Assembly: GCA_030180135.1 (NCBI GenBank)
Contig: CM058235.1
Span: 11,827,145 to 11,891,144, forward strand
DNA length: 64,000 nt
From: Orychophragmus violaceus
Lineage: Eukaryota; Streptophyta; Magnoliopsida; Brassicales; Brassicaceae
Reading direction: 5' to 3'
Shown here: in pieces, positions 33,211 through 45,322 of the stretch
How positions within the stretch are numbered: position 1 is the first letter of the stretch
How the letters are laid out: each line of letters starts with the position of its first letter
Notes under the pieces: generated by a model
The model's input: only the letters and a program-made list of their open reading frames with translations
What the model was told of the DNA's origin: nothing
The model's database searches: none
Position numbers and translations under genes: made by a program

Positions 33211-33627
33211 GTGTCGATCGATGCCAATCCAGCATCGATCGACACAGGGCGAAAACCCGAATAAAATTTAGGGTTTTTCGCATGGTGTCGATCGATGCCA
33301 ATCCGGCATCGATCGACACAGGGCGAAAACCTGAATAAAACCTATGTTTTGCCTAGTGTCGATCGACACAAGAGTTGTGTCGGTCGACACAAACCTCGCG
33401 AGATTGATGAATCGGTTCAATTGGATTGGACCGGTTATCGAGCTTGGTTAATGATGGTTAAACGCTAAGAATGGTTTATTGCGATTGGGTTGGTATCGAC
33501 CGATGCTAATGTAGCATCGATCGACACTGACCGGTACTCAAACCCGGATCAATTGGATTGATCGGTTATCGCAAATTGGTTTTGGTTAATCAGCATCGAT
33601 CGATACTAAAGTAGTGTCGGTCGACAC
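33211..33627. repeat. Array of paired 14-bp palindromes in the nested copia leader
   Basis: Five units of two palindromes of the type GYRTCGRYCGAYRC separated by exactly 7 bp: 33211-33245, 33285-33319, 33357-33391, 33493-33527 and 33593-33627. The first two sit in a 74-bp direct repeat. The same unit also occurs once in each LTR (32633-32667, 38763-38797) and twice within decayed pol (35687-35721, 36599-36633). Confidence 0.9.
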
Positions 33628-34217
33628 AAGATTCGATGGTTTAGGTTATGGAACCTGAAACCACAGAACCAAACCAAGACAAATCATTTAATTAAAAGAA
33701 TTAAAATATAATAAAACTGAACGTTTTAAATGATTATGTTCCTCAATCAAATATCAAGTGATACTTGATGTCTTTCCAATCTTGTCAACTGTCAAGACTC
33801 GTTTCATTGAGTGATAGGCTTGCAGTGCAAGGTATCCACAATTACATGAGTAAGGCAGGAAGTAATAGTGTTGATGGGCTTGCAGTGCAAGGCGTCAACA
33901 ATTACATGACTTAAGAGATTGGTTTACTTGACTGGGCTATCAAAATCGTTTTGGGCCTAGAGACATCAGGTGGATTGGGCATGAGATGTCAATCCACAAC
34001 CAAGAGTTATATTGGATATAACTAGCAAAGTTGTTGCTTACCTAGATAGCTAAATTTGGGTGATAGCCAGTGGCTCACTCAAGTTTAGTGAAGTATGGGT
34101 CTTGGATCATTATATTCATCTGAGGAAACATTGTTTGAATATAATGCGAGTTTTCTTAATAGTTAAGACTTCTCATTTCTTGAACATCATAACTAAACCT
34201 CCCTTGTTTTTCCAGCT

Positions 34218-35096
34218 ATGTCTAGCACAAACCATCGTAACAATTTCTCCCTGCGATCCGTCCTTGAGAAGGACAAGTTAAATGGATCCAACTTTCTTGA
34301 ATGGTATCGGAACTTGAGAATTGTTCTCAAACAGGAGAAGAAGGACTATGTCCTTGAGAAAGTTCTCCCCAAGAAGTACCGAGCCAATGCCTGGCAGTCA
34401 GATAAGGATGCTTGGGATAAGCATTCTAATGATGCGGTGGATGTGAGTTGTCTCATGTTGGCTACCATGAACTCGGAATTGCAGAAGCAATATGAGTACG
34501 TGGAGTCGCCAAAAGAGATGATCACTGGCCTGAAAAGTATGTTTCAGGAGCAGGCACGAACTCAGGGATACCAGACGGTTAGGTCTCTGATTGAGTGCAA
34601 GCTACCAAAGGACGAACCAGTTAGTCCTCATGTCATTAAGATGATGGGGTATATTGATAACCTGGGGAAACTGGATTGTCCCATTAGCCAAGAGTTGGCT
34701 ACTGACATCATTCTACAGTCGCTGCCGTCAAGATATGATCAATTTGTTATGAACTATAACATGAACAACTTGACGAAGACGTTGACTGAATTGCATGGGA
34801 TGCTTAAGACTGTTGAACCTAACGTCAAGAAGGACACCCCAAATGTCCTTATGGTACAAAAGGGTAAAAGTTTTAAGAAACTTAGTAAGAACAAAGGTGA
34901 TGGCAAGACGAGCTCGATTGTGAATCCAAGCGAGTCTGGCCATGCTCTTAAGGTTAAAACCAGTCCTTCTGAAGATGTTAAGTGCCGTTATTGTAATGGT
35001 TATGGGCATTTGAAAAGAAACTGCAATAAATTCTTGGAAGATTATGAGAAGCTGAAGAAGACGTACGAGACTTATTCTTCAGGTATTATGTTATAG
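34218..35096 (+). CDS. Intact gag of the nested copia
   Basis: 292 residues without interruption: copia-type gag helices (LNGSNFLEWYRNLRIVL, SLPSRYDQFVMNYNMNNL) and one CCHC zinc knuckle near the C-terminus (CRYCNGYGHLKRNC) before a stop at 35094-35096. Gag packages element RNA into virus-like particles. The start ATG at 34218 is about 1.2 kb after the 5' LTR, leaving a long leader rich in palindromes. Its integrity contrasts with the broken pol downstream. Confidence 0.88.
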   Translation: MSSTNHRNNFSLRSVLEKDKLNGSNFLEWYRNLRIVLKQEKKDYVLEKVLPKKYRANAWQSDKDAWDKHSNDAVDVSCLMLATMNSELQKQYEYVESPKEMITGLKSMFQEQARTQGYQTVRSLIECKLPKDEPVSPHVIKMMGYIDNLGKLDCPISQELATDIILQSLPSRYDQFVMNYNMNNLTKTLTELHGMLKTVEPNVKKDTPNVLMVQKGKSFKKLSKNKGDGKTSSIVNPSESGHALKVKTSPSEDVKCRYCNGYGHLKRNCNKFLEDYEKLKKTYETYSSGIML

Positions 35097-37700
35097 AAGT
35101 AAATGTTACTTCTTATAGTCCTACTTATTGGGTATTTGATACCAGCTGTGGTACTCATATTTTGTGAAAATGTGCAGGGCCTGAGCAAAAGTAGGACTAT
35201 GGAGAAAGGACAAGTGGACCTATGAGTGGAAATGGAGCAAAAGTTGTTGCATTAGCCGTAGGAGTATTTCATTTGTTTTCTTTTATGGCATGTTTTGAAC
35301 TTAAAACTGCTACTATGTACATGCTATGAGCAGAAATATTATTTCTATTCCTTGTTTGGATATGGAAGGATATCAGTTTTCAAATTAAGAATAAGTGTTA
35401 TTCATTTGATTACAGTGATATATTTTATAGTAGCAATCCATTAGAGAATGGACTTTATGTTCTAAACAAGAATGTGCCTAACTATAACATTAATACCAAG
35501 AGATTCAAGTCAAATGATACGAATCGAACTTCTCTCTGGCATTGTCGTTTTGGGCCACATAAATGAGAAATAGATGCAGAAGCTCCATAGTGATGGGCTT
35601 TTGGGCTCATCTGATTATGAATCATAATGAGTAAAGTGAATCTTGTTTATTGGGTAAAATGACGAAGGCCCCTTTCAACAAAGGTAGTATCGATCGACAC
35701 AAACGGTGCGTCGGTCGATACAGGTTGCGAACGATAAAAATGAAAGAGCCAGAGGCTTATTGGGCTTTATACATACGGATGTATATGGGCCGGTGAGCAC
35801 TAGTGCTAGAGGAAAATTTCAGTACTTCATTACCTTTACTGATATTTTCAGGAGATACGGTTATGCCTTATTTATAAGGCATAAGTCAGAATCTTTGAAA
35901 AGTTCAAAGAGTTCCAAAATGAAGTACAGAATCAATTTGGCAAAGGTATTAAACCTCTACGATGAGATCATGGAGGTGAATACTTAGGTCAAGAATTTAG
36001 TGATCATCTGAGAGATTGTGAAAGTGTTTCACAATTCACTCCTCCTGTATCGGACTTTATTAGATATGGTTCGATCAATGATGAGTCACTTAGATCTTCC
36101 ATTATCCTTCTAAGAATACGCTCTAGAAATGTCTGAGTTTACTTTAAATAGAGTTCCATCAAAATCAGTTACAGAGATACCACATGAGATGTGAAATGTA
36201 AATGTTTCTGATTTATCCATCATGGAGATTTGGAGTTGCGAAACTTATATAAAACGTTTAATCTCTGATAAGCTCACACCCAAATCTGATAAGTGCTACT
36301 TCATTGGTTGTCCTAACAAAACCAATGCATGTTACTTTTACAACCAGTTCGAGAACAAATTGTTTGTTGCTCGGAACTATGTTTTCTTGAGAAAGACTTT
36401 CTTTCCAAGAAGAACAGTGGGAGTAAAAGTGCAACTCGAAGAAATTCGAAAATCACAGGAGACTGCTCAACCTGATGAGGAAGAGCAACAGTTGGATCTA
36501 CAAAGAGTTGTAGAACCTGCACCTGTGGTGCCTAGAGTTTATAAGGGATCTGGTAAATGTATATTAGATATACATTTAAATGGCGAGTTTCTGAAGAAGT
36601 GTCGATCGACACAAAAGTTGCATCGATCGACACAGACCGTGAACCAAAATATTTTGGTTTATGACTCAATTAACTACGGTTTAAATCTTGGTTAATTAGG
36701 TCGTGGTAAAAGTATACATATGAGATATGTGTACGCGACTTTTACAGAAAACTGAAGCTCGCAGATCCGAAAGGATCCGTCACGAACCCGAGAAATATGG
36801 ATTTCTCGTAACCAATTGCCGTGATCTACTGATCATTGAAAGTGACGGGCCTGCGAATTTTGAAGAAGCAATGATGGGCCTTGACTCCGAAAATGGCTGA
36901 AAGCCGCTGAATCCGAAAATGGTTATATTCAGATATACAAAGCTAGGTTGGTGGCAAAAGGTTTCAAGTAAATTCATGGTATTGACTATGAAGAAACCTA
37001 TTCCCAGAAACCATGCTTATGTCCATTCGGATTCTCCTAGCAACCGCCACTCATAATGGTTATGAGATATGGCAGATGGATGTGAAAACAGTTTTCCTTA
37101 ATGGAATTCTGGAAAAGAATGTGTACATGACATAATCTGAAATTTTCATTGATCCTAATGAAGCTAGGAAGATGTGCAAGCTTCATCGATCCATTTATGG
37201 ATTGAAGCAAGCATCTCGGAGTTGGAATCTTCGTTTTGATGAAGTAATCAAAAGGTTTGATTTTATCAGAAACGAAGAGGAACTATGTGTTTACAAGAAG
37301 ACTAGTGGGAGCGCAGTTGCTTTTCTAGTATTGTATGTTGATAACATACTACTTCTCGGAAATGAAGTTCCATTGTTTCAGTCTGTTAAGACTTGATTCG
37401 AAAGTTGTTTTTCGATAAAATTATGGGAGAAACCATATACATTCTTGGAATAAGAATCTATAGAGATAGATTGGATAAGCTAATTGGATTATGTCAAGAT
37501 ACTTATAGTGATAAGGCCTTGCACATGTCCAATATGCAGATTCCAAGAAGGGCTTCGTGCAAATGACTCTTGGTATTACTCTTAGCAAGACGCAGTGTCT
37601 TTTGACACACGCTGAGCAAGGGCGAATGAGGGTCAGGCTACTGCTAAAGGCATTAGATGTCTTAAGATGTGATCTTAATTTTAGTGGGAGTCATTGTTAT
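35097..37700 (+). pseudogene. Decayed pol of the nested copia
   Basis: Recognisable scraps in several frames: protease-like YWVFDTSCGTH near 35125, integrase RARGLLGFIHTDVYGP...FITFTDIFRRYGY (35735-35860), LTPKSDKCYFIGCPNKTNACYFYN (36262-36350), reverse transcriptase MDVKT near 37080, CKLHRSIYGLKQASRSWN (37172-37230) and LYVDNILLLGN (37330-37365), where the usual second Asp of YVDD is Asn. There are many stops and gaps, and RNase H is hardly visible. The element therefore depended on enzymes from relatives. Confidence 0.85.
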
Positions 37701-39267
37701 TAATTTTAGTTATGATATGATGTTCGTATAAACATAATTTGATTATGTTATTGAAATCTGACATCTGTATTATTTAATAATGGTTATTAAATAATAGTCC
37801 CAAAGTAATTTATGACATTTTATAGGTCATCAAGTATGTGACTTGATCATGAAACCCTATAGATAATAAATGACATAAATTATGTTGGTCCCTGGTCGAG
37901 GTTGTTAAAGTGGGACATTAACAACCGCGTGAGACTAGTATGTGAGGTGACTGATGACTAAGTTTCATGGAGTCATTAATAAGAGTATTAAAGTCAATCA
38001 CATAGATATGTGTTGGAGAACACAGGATCGGACATGACCCACTGATGAGAACTCTACGGGATAGTTATATAAGTGTCATGAGAGTTTTCATTACGACTAT
38101 AGAGTATAGTCCTTAGACCTGAGTTCATCATGTTTTCTTACATGTGAATTGGTCCGCTTTAACCTTGTCAAACGTCAGCCGTAACTGGTGACTATAAAGG
38201 CATTGATTGGGCGTATCATGAAGTGTGTGAAGAGACAGGGATGGAACAAGATGAGATTTGTCCCTCCTATATAACAGGAGATAAATATCTCAGGGCCCAT
38301 CGAAGATTTGATACTGAGAAATGTGTGGCCACACTCAAACGAGGTGATTGTCAGTCGTTTGTCTTGTCAGTATAAATCGGAGTTCGATGAACATGATCTT
38401 GGCTCAATAAGGATGACACGGTTCTTGCCTTATGCTAGATCGAGATATAGTGACGAAGGGATTGAAGGAATAGATGATTCCAGTACAAGTGGGAGATTGT
38501 TGGGAATGTCCTGAAATCTATTGTACTTACTCCAAGTGAAAGTCGTATTCTCGAGATGAGACAATCATATGACACTAGGTAGTCATAATGCTTTGCTAGA
38601 AGCCACTTATAATCAATGAGCTTAGAACTCATTGCTAGTGTTATATGATCCTACAGGGTCACACACCTAAGCAAACTGGACGTTAAAGACGAGGTTGATC
38701 ATTAATGTAATGATCTAGTGAATGCATATTTGATATGCATTCGATATCAATATTCTGGGGCAGTGTCGATCGATGCAGATAGTGCATCGATCGATGCAAC
38801 TCGCGGATTAATCAGATTAATTCGGTTTAATCGTTGGTTAATTCCGTTATGGTTTAAGTCGACATATATAAGATATATGGTCGACCTAAACTGTTTTCTA
38901 ACCTAATTCACAGCCACCAGAACTTGAATAGAAACCTCTGAAGAGATTGGATCTCTATAGGCACTAGCATCCCTGCTGTTCAGTTTGTGTGCGTGTGGAT
39001 ACCAGTAGAGGCGCAACACTTGAGGCGCTTTAGATCTCGATTATCTGCAAATCTTCCGCTGCTAATCACCAGGTAATTCTGAGATCCCAATGATTCAATT
39101 ACATGAACCCTAGATCCTAGGCTTGGAATTCAGACCAGGATTGCCTAATTGGATTAGGATCTGCTAGAAATTCCTTCAGGTAGAAGGGTTGAACCAGTGT
39201 GCGAAATTGTCAAAGCAGAACCGTCTCCAATAAGAACTTCATCACCTCCTTGATACGGTTGATGAAG

Positions 39268-40278
39268 CTAGAGATTGGCGAGGTCGTTAGTGATGTGATG
39301 GGTTGCTCCACTATCCACTAGCCACTGATCTGGAGAATAGTTTGAGCCGACAGCAAGGTTGGCTTTTGGTTGCCACGGCCTGAAGGGAGATTGCTGCGTG
39401 CGACCAGTAGTTACAGCCAGACTCTGAAACTGAGGACACCGACGCGCACTATGACCTTGGATGCTACAGATTTGGCATCGTCCTAGGTAGGGCCTTGGCT
39501 GTCGCTGGTCGGATTTGTTCTGAGGTTGAGTCATTTGCCAGGAGCTGCTGGTGTTGGTGTTGCGATTATTGGAGCGATTCTTGTTGTTATGGTTGTTAAA
39601 CCGATGCTGGGCTATGTTCGCCGAGACTGGAACCGGTGCGGCAGAGGCGAGTGTCTGGAGCTTGTTCTCATGGTTGATTAGCTTCTCATGAAGCTCCGTG
39701 ATTGATGGAGGTGTGTCGTGAATCTCAATCTGCTCCACCAATGATTTTTAGTCGTCGGGTAGTCCTTGAAGTATCGCTTCAATCTGATCTTCAAGATCGT
39801 ATGGTTTTCCTAAAATCGCAAGTTGATCCATACGAGTAGTGAGTCCTTGCAAGTATTCATCAATCGACTTGTTACCTTTGGTCAAGTTTTTGAGTTGCAG
39901 CTTCAATTGCTGGATATGACCGCGACTCGGTTTCACATACGTTGCAGACAAGGTTTTCCAGATCTCTGTCGTTGTTTGACATCGCGAGAGGAGAGGTTGA
40001 ATGGTGATCGTAATCGATCCCAACAAGGCGCTGAAAATCAACCTATCCTGCCTCTTCCAGATTGTATAATCTGGGTTCACACCGATGACTCCATTGGTGG
40101 TGATCGTGGGCAGCGGTGCAGGCGAGGTTCCATCAAGATGGCCGATTAAGCCATAGCCGTCGAGAAGAGAACTCACTTGTAAACTCCACATAAGGTAGTT
40201 TGATGATGTGAGCTTCGTGACATTAGCAGTGTTGATGTTGAAAATCGTTTGGTTATTGATTTGAATGCATGTGATCAT
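39268..40278 (-). pseudogene. Copia gag and protease of the outer element, two nonsense codons
   Basis: Gag (from about 40278: TKLTSSNYLMWSLQV, WKTLSATYVKPSRGHI) is followed by a CCHC knuckle (CQICSIQGHSARRC) and the aspartic protease active site (WLVDSGATHHIT). An in-frame TAA at 39748-39750 separates two well-conserved gag halves, and a TAG at 39268-39270 interrupts the frame just after the protease motif. The frame then continues to the nested insertion at 39183. Confidence 0.88.
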
Positions 40279-40486
40279 TGTGGTTTTGGTGAGTAGCCAT
40301 GGATGCGGCTGTCGAAGGTTTAGGGGCGGGTGTTTTGTGTTTGAAAAATTTAGGGTATCGACGGCTCTGATACCATGTAAAAGATGATTCTTGATGATAA
40401 TAAGAGTACATTGTACAAGTATTTATACAGTAGAGTACTAGGGATACTAGGTAATTAGTATTTACATATTTATCTTTTACACATAC

Positions 40487-41430
40487 CACTTTCCCTTTCC
40501 TTTTTTTTTTTTTGTCTTTCGCTTCCAATTTTTTTTTATTTTTTTATTTAAACAATTTTGTTGATATATTTATATCTCTTCAAATTACATCTTATATACG
40601 ATGTTATGTTATCAAATGGACGTCAAATATATATATGATGTTAGTTTTTTCCTAAAAAAAAATACATATTATGTACAGTAAAACTGTTTTTACAAACTAT
40701 AAATTCAAGTGAAGACAGCTCCTAAGCTGCAACACTCTGGCCGCAATTCTCTATGTTCGCGATGATGTTAGGAATCAATATAACATATGCTTTTTGAATG
40801 TTTCTTTGCGCAATATGAATGGCTTGGAACAAGTTTCCCAAATGGCCAAATCCCATTATATTAGATCATGCAGTGAAACTTGAAGAAAAGATTGAATGTA
40901 TTTTTCTTTTGTTAACTAAATATGAACCTAAAAATCTAAAACGATTCTGTCATTTAACTGGAAGGCTTAAAATGAACGTAAACGATACGTGACGGTTGAA
41001 CATGAACAACTCATTGTTGGTTTGTCCGTCTTTGTATTTTTTATCTATAATATCCAATAAATTTTGAAAGTTTTGAAAAAATCTTTTCGTCTCATAAATT
41101 GAATGTATTAGTGCAGAAAACTACAATAGTGGTTATATGGAACTTTGGAAAAGCAGAAATTTACTCATTCTTGTGCCCCCTACTCTTTTCTGTTTTCTCT
41201 TAATTAATTTAAGTTAATTGATTAAATATTTTTAGTTTATTAAAGAAATATGAAAAATGCCTCCAATTCATATGTTTTTTTTGGTTACTTTGCCCCCAAC
41301 AAAAATTTGTTCTAAATCTGCTCCCGGTCAAAACACTAGGTTTGGCTCAAAATAATGCAACAGAATACTTAAATGCACAAAACTGTTTACGATCACAAGA
41401 AGTTTTGATATTCAGACAAGTATCTATTCA
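40487..41430. other. Intergenic, no gene recognised
   Basis: AT-rich spacer to the right of the copia nest. No coding, RNA or clear repeat signal was recognised. Confidence 0.5.
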
Positions 41431-41790
41431 ACAAATAAAGGTTGGGGACGACTCCAACAAGGATGGTTGAAGTGTAATTATGATGGCTCCTATGTCAATG
41501 GGCATAGTTATGCAAAAGTTGGTTGGATCATTCGAAAAAAACATTACATAAGATCGGGAATAACAGAGGGGAGAGAGACATGCAAGGAATGCACTAGAAA
41601 AGTGATTGTCAAGCACTACTTGTAGCTATGCAATCGGGTTGGAGTCAAGGCTTTAGGAGAATCATCTTTGAAGGAGACGGTCAACAAATAGTGAGTTTGG
41701 TTAATAACGAGGAAGACATTTTGAGCTACAAATTATATTCAAGAGGTATATATGGTGCTGACAGAGCTGGCACTGAATCCAAGTAGACCT
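41431..41790 (+). pseudogene. RNase H remnant of a plant LINE
   Basis: Translation gives GWLKCNYDGSYVNG...AKVGWIIR, then after a frame change near 41600 DCQALLVAMQSGWSQGF and IIFEGDGQQIVSLVNN. This is the RVT_3/RNase H domain that ends many plant LINE polyproteins (DGS, the Glu region, and D in EGDGQQ). At least one frameshift breaks it. No reverse transcriptase was found nearby, so it is a fragment. Confidence 0.72.
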
Positions 41791-41799
41791 AATATCACC

Positions 41800-44066
41800 A
41801 AATGGTGCAGAGACCTGCATTTTTGTATTATTATGTTTGCATTTATTTTATTTTTTAACTAATAGGTCCTTTTTTTGGCTTGTGGCCTTCCTATTTTCAA
41901 GACCCGCTCTCGATGCTGGAAATAAAATACACACCAAAACAAGATAATATCCTACCACATAGACTTGCAACAAAAGAAATCCCAAATCATGTATCATATG
42001 TTTTTTACTCTTTAATTTCTCATGTAGTAACTGATCACTTCAAGTGACTCTATTTTATTTCCAACTTGTAAAATATACTTGGAGAAAAAACTTTAAATTC
42101 TAGTATTAATTTATAAAAAAATATCTTAAAATAATTATTTATCTGATAAATTTATTAATATTTAGTTTTAAATTTAATGTGTTTTCAGTTTTAGATCTCA
42201 TGGTATTAGTTTGCTTGTTTCTAATGTCAATTGATTTTGATATCACAGGAACATGGAGAAAGTGCTTGAAATTCTGGATTTGTACTCCTTTTATTCCTCT
42301 CCTTGATTCTCTTTTTTTATTAACTTCTTTGACATTTCAACTCAACTTTGAAACTGATTTTGGATGTTTTTTTTTACGAACTGAGATTTTGGATGTTTGA
42401 AACTCCTATTTTGATATATTTTTTTGTGTTACATAATTTAACATCAACTTCTTTTTTTAACACATCTTTTGTAAAAGGCATTTTTGTCTTTTACAAACAA
42501 TTGCCAATTTACGAAATCAAACTCACATAATGACAAAACAATTAATATATAAAAGTAACATTTAGCCCAATTTTTTTACTAATTAATTTTCTTGTAACAC
42601 AAAATAAGTAGATAAAAAATAAATCCTCATTTGATTTAAATATTTAACTCGTACAAATTATTGGTTTATATCTTTTATTTAGACAAAAAGAAGTACTCCA
42701 TGAAAGATAACATTTCTAACACTTATTGTTTGTGATAGTTGGTTGGTGTAGTTTATTTAGTTTTGTGTGTTAATACCATTGTTTTACCGTCTAATTTTGA
42801 CACTCTTCCTTAACCCTTTATCTTTTTATATAAACTCACACTTATTTTTTTTTCTAAACAAATTTTGAGAAAGATATTTTTATCTTCTTATAAAAATTAT
42901 GCCCATTATTCTTTTTATCAATTAGCACAAAATATATTAGATGAAAAAATATATTCCCTTTTGATTTTAATATTTTGCAACGAGTTCCATACTCCTTTTA
43001 TGTTAAGCTTCAATAAGGATAAAGATTGCATTTTCTATTTGTCAAAATTTGTAGGATTGTAACTCAAAACCAATTTAAAATGAATAGATTATCGTATATC
43101 TTTTCCTCTTTCTCTTCTTCCTTCTTCACATAGAATGAAAAATAAAAAAGAGTAAAACCTTAAACATTATTAATAAAACTATAATTATTAATAAATATTA
43201 AAGAAAAAACGTAATAAGAAAAAATTAAGCAAAATTTAAGAAAAACTTAAGCAAAACTTAAGAAAAATTAAGTTAAAACATATCCGTTTATATGTTATTA
43301 TATTTAATAAATATGAAATTTACTAAACTTTTATTAAATCCAAGAAATGAAAATCCAGAATTTTGAACTCTTTGTTTTTATTTTTCATTATTGTCAATTC
43401 CTTTTCAAAACAAAAATTTTAAAATATTAATTTTCGAGTCAGTTGGAATATATGAAACTCTTTTTAAGGTAAGTGTTACATCATTTTGAAAATTTTATCT
43501 TTGTGTTTTTATGTTTATTTAGTTTAATCATCAGTACGCAATCATGGCTATGGAGAAGCAACATAGATTATATGGAACAAAGACAACAATAAACATGTGG
43601 AATCTAACGATAAAAAAAGGAGCGAAAGAGATGTCGATATCGCAGATTTGGATTAGTTTCAGGGAATACGTAAATGGTGATCTTAACAAGATGGAGGTTG
43701 GTTAGCAAGTTAGTTTTAGTTAAGTTTTATTAGGTTTTGACGAACTTGTATAAGGACAACAAGACTAGATTATTCCTCTTTCGGACAGTATGTTTACATT
43801 TGTTTACTATCAATTTTAACTCATTTATTTTACGTTACATAATCATAATTATTATTATTGTTATAATTTCTACAAATTAATTTATCATGATTAAAATGAA
43901 TCTCTGAGTTAATTGCTTCAGAGTAATACTATTATATACCAATGGTGAACAAGAGTAATATTGTACTTTAAACCAAAAGACTAGTCAAATACTTTCCCTG
44001 TTTAGTGGGTTCATATAAATCCACTCAGTTTTCATCTGAAAAATTCTAAACAATATAATAAAATAG
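41800..44066. other. Intergenic spacer with duplicated segments
   Basis: AT-rich. A segment near 42835-43170 (ATGCCCATT...TTTTTATCAATTAGCACAAA, CGAGTTCC, GTCAAAATTTGTAGGAT, and AGTAAAACCTTAAA at the end) is repeated at 45590-46180, and a weaker copy lies at 42470-42660. These look like copies of one old repeat or a local duplication. Apart from the small frame at 43544 no gene is supported. Confidence 0.5.
43544..43705 (+). CDS. Unrecognised 53-codon open frame
   Basis: Starts MAMEKQHRLYGTKTT and ends NKMEVG before TAG at 43703-43705. The composition is more protein-like than the surrounding AT-rich spacer, but I recognise no domain. It may be a small gene, an exon fragment or chance. Confidence 0.2.
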   Translation: MAMEKQHRLYGTKTTINMWNLTIKKGAKEMSISQIWISFREYVNGDLNKMEVG

Positions 44067-44081
44067 AAAACTAAGATTACA

Positions 44082-45307
44082 AGTTCGCCCTAAGTCTCTT
44101 TCTCTCTGACACATAGTTCGAGGCGCCGCGTTTTCTTCTTCGTTTTCAACCGACGTACGCTCCTCGGTGGTCGGCGTCCATGGCCGGCGCCGGGGAGGGG
44201 CTCCTTTGTGTTCATATGTTGTCTTCGGTGCTCCTTATCCTCGCTGCCGCTGTCTTCTTCATGTGTCTCCACCCCCTGTTTTCTCATATTTGAGGCGTAG
44301 TCCGGCTCCGTCGAGGTCTGGTGTTGGTGTTCTTCATGATTTTAGCGACATGTGCGTCGTCGATCTTGTTTCTGCAAGTCGGGAGTCATTGTGTCGAAGT
44401 CTAACTGATCTGCGTGGTGGTGCTGGTTCAGCTTTGGTTTGCTGTGTATTATCGGGTTTTACGGCGGTTCTCCGGTGGTTTTAGGCTTTCATGGTCTATT
44501 TCTTCTTGGGTCGAGTTTCTCTCGATCATTTTCCGGCTGATTAAATGTTGGGTTGGGGTGTGAGGTTACGGATTGCGGGTTAGGCTGGTTAGGGAGCGGT
44601 TTTCATTTTAATTTGGTTAGTTTGAGGTTGTGGTTATAACTCTCTGTGAGTTATTTGTTGGTCATGAACTAGCAGGTGCTGATTAGTTTAGCTTTGAGAT
44701 CCCTTGGTCAGATCTTGGTCTTTGGTTACAGCCTTGGAAGGTTTGGCACGCTTCAGAGTTCTCTTAACTCTGCGTTTCTGGCTTCGTTCCCGGCTGCGTT
44801 TTGCTTGTCTGGGTTGTTTCAGGTGGCTTGGATTCTCCGTCCCAATCTATATTATTTGGGATCTTGGTTCTTGGTTCTTCTCGCATTGTGTCGTCGGTCG
44901 TCGATTGGTTAATGGTAGGTTCCTTCGTCTTCCTCGGTTGGATCTGCATACGACTTGCTCGTGGCTCGGTTAAAGCCTTTTCAGAGCGTCGGTGGATCAG
45001 CCGCAATAATTTCGACATTGGAGGCTTCTCCGGTTTGTTCTTGTTTCATAAGGTCCTTGTTTCTGGAGTGCCATGTTTGACTGATCATGATCTAATTCCT
45101 TGGTGATTCAGCTTCTGCTATAATCTTGTTTAGTTCTTATTTCTGTTTACTTATCTTATGTTAGTTTCCCTTGTTTGTGCTTTTGTCTCCGATATCGATG
45201 TTTGATAGCCGGCTCCAGTATTCCAAAATCGTATCCCAAAAACGCATCTCAAAAATGTATTCGACTCTGCTTATTAATGAAAAATATTTAGACGAAAAAA
45301 AGAAAAA
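44082..45307 (+). mobile_element. GC-rich poly(A) retroposon (Sadhu-like or LINE-derived)
   Basis: A 1.2 kb insert much richer in G and C than its surroundings ends in an A-rich tail (45295-45310) after TTATTAATGAAAAA. It is flanked by the 15-bp direct repeat AAAACTAAGATTACA (44067-44081, 45308-45322). There is no conserved open frame and no introns are evident. The structure shows retroposition by LINE enzymes. Arabidopsis Sadhu elements have this form, but I could not compare sequences. Confidence 0.8.
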
Positions 45308-45322
45308 AAAACTAAGATTACA

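Larger units (their letters stand above)
32368..39178 (+). mobile_element. Second Ty1/copia element nested in the first
   Basis: LTRs of 681 bp at 32368-33048 and 38498-39178 (TGTTGGGAATGTCC...ATTCCTTCA), with a 5-bp duplication GGTAG (32363-32367, 39179-39183). The primer site TGGTATCAGAGC is at 33050-33061 and a purine tract AGTGGGAGAT lies before 38498. I noted six differences between the LTRs (about 0.9%). Gag is intact, pol is wrecked, and the 780 bp before the 3' LTR are non-coding. The leader carries an array of paired 14-bp palindromes. Confidence 0.94.
28988..40481 (-). mobile_element. Ty1/copia retrotransposon with 106-bp LTRs, interrupted
   Basis: Short 106-bp LTRs at 28988-29093 and 40376-40481 start TGTA and end TTTACA, with a 5-bp duplication CATAC (28983-28987, 40482-40486). 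A primer site TGGTATCAGAGC (minus, 40364-40375) directly abuts the 5' LTR, and the purine tract GAGGGAGGA (minus) abuts the 3' LTR. Gag and protease lie at 40278-39268 and pol at 32367-29101. A second copia (32368-39178) is inserted between them. The LTRs differ at five positions (about 5%), so it is older than its guest. Confidence 0.93.
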
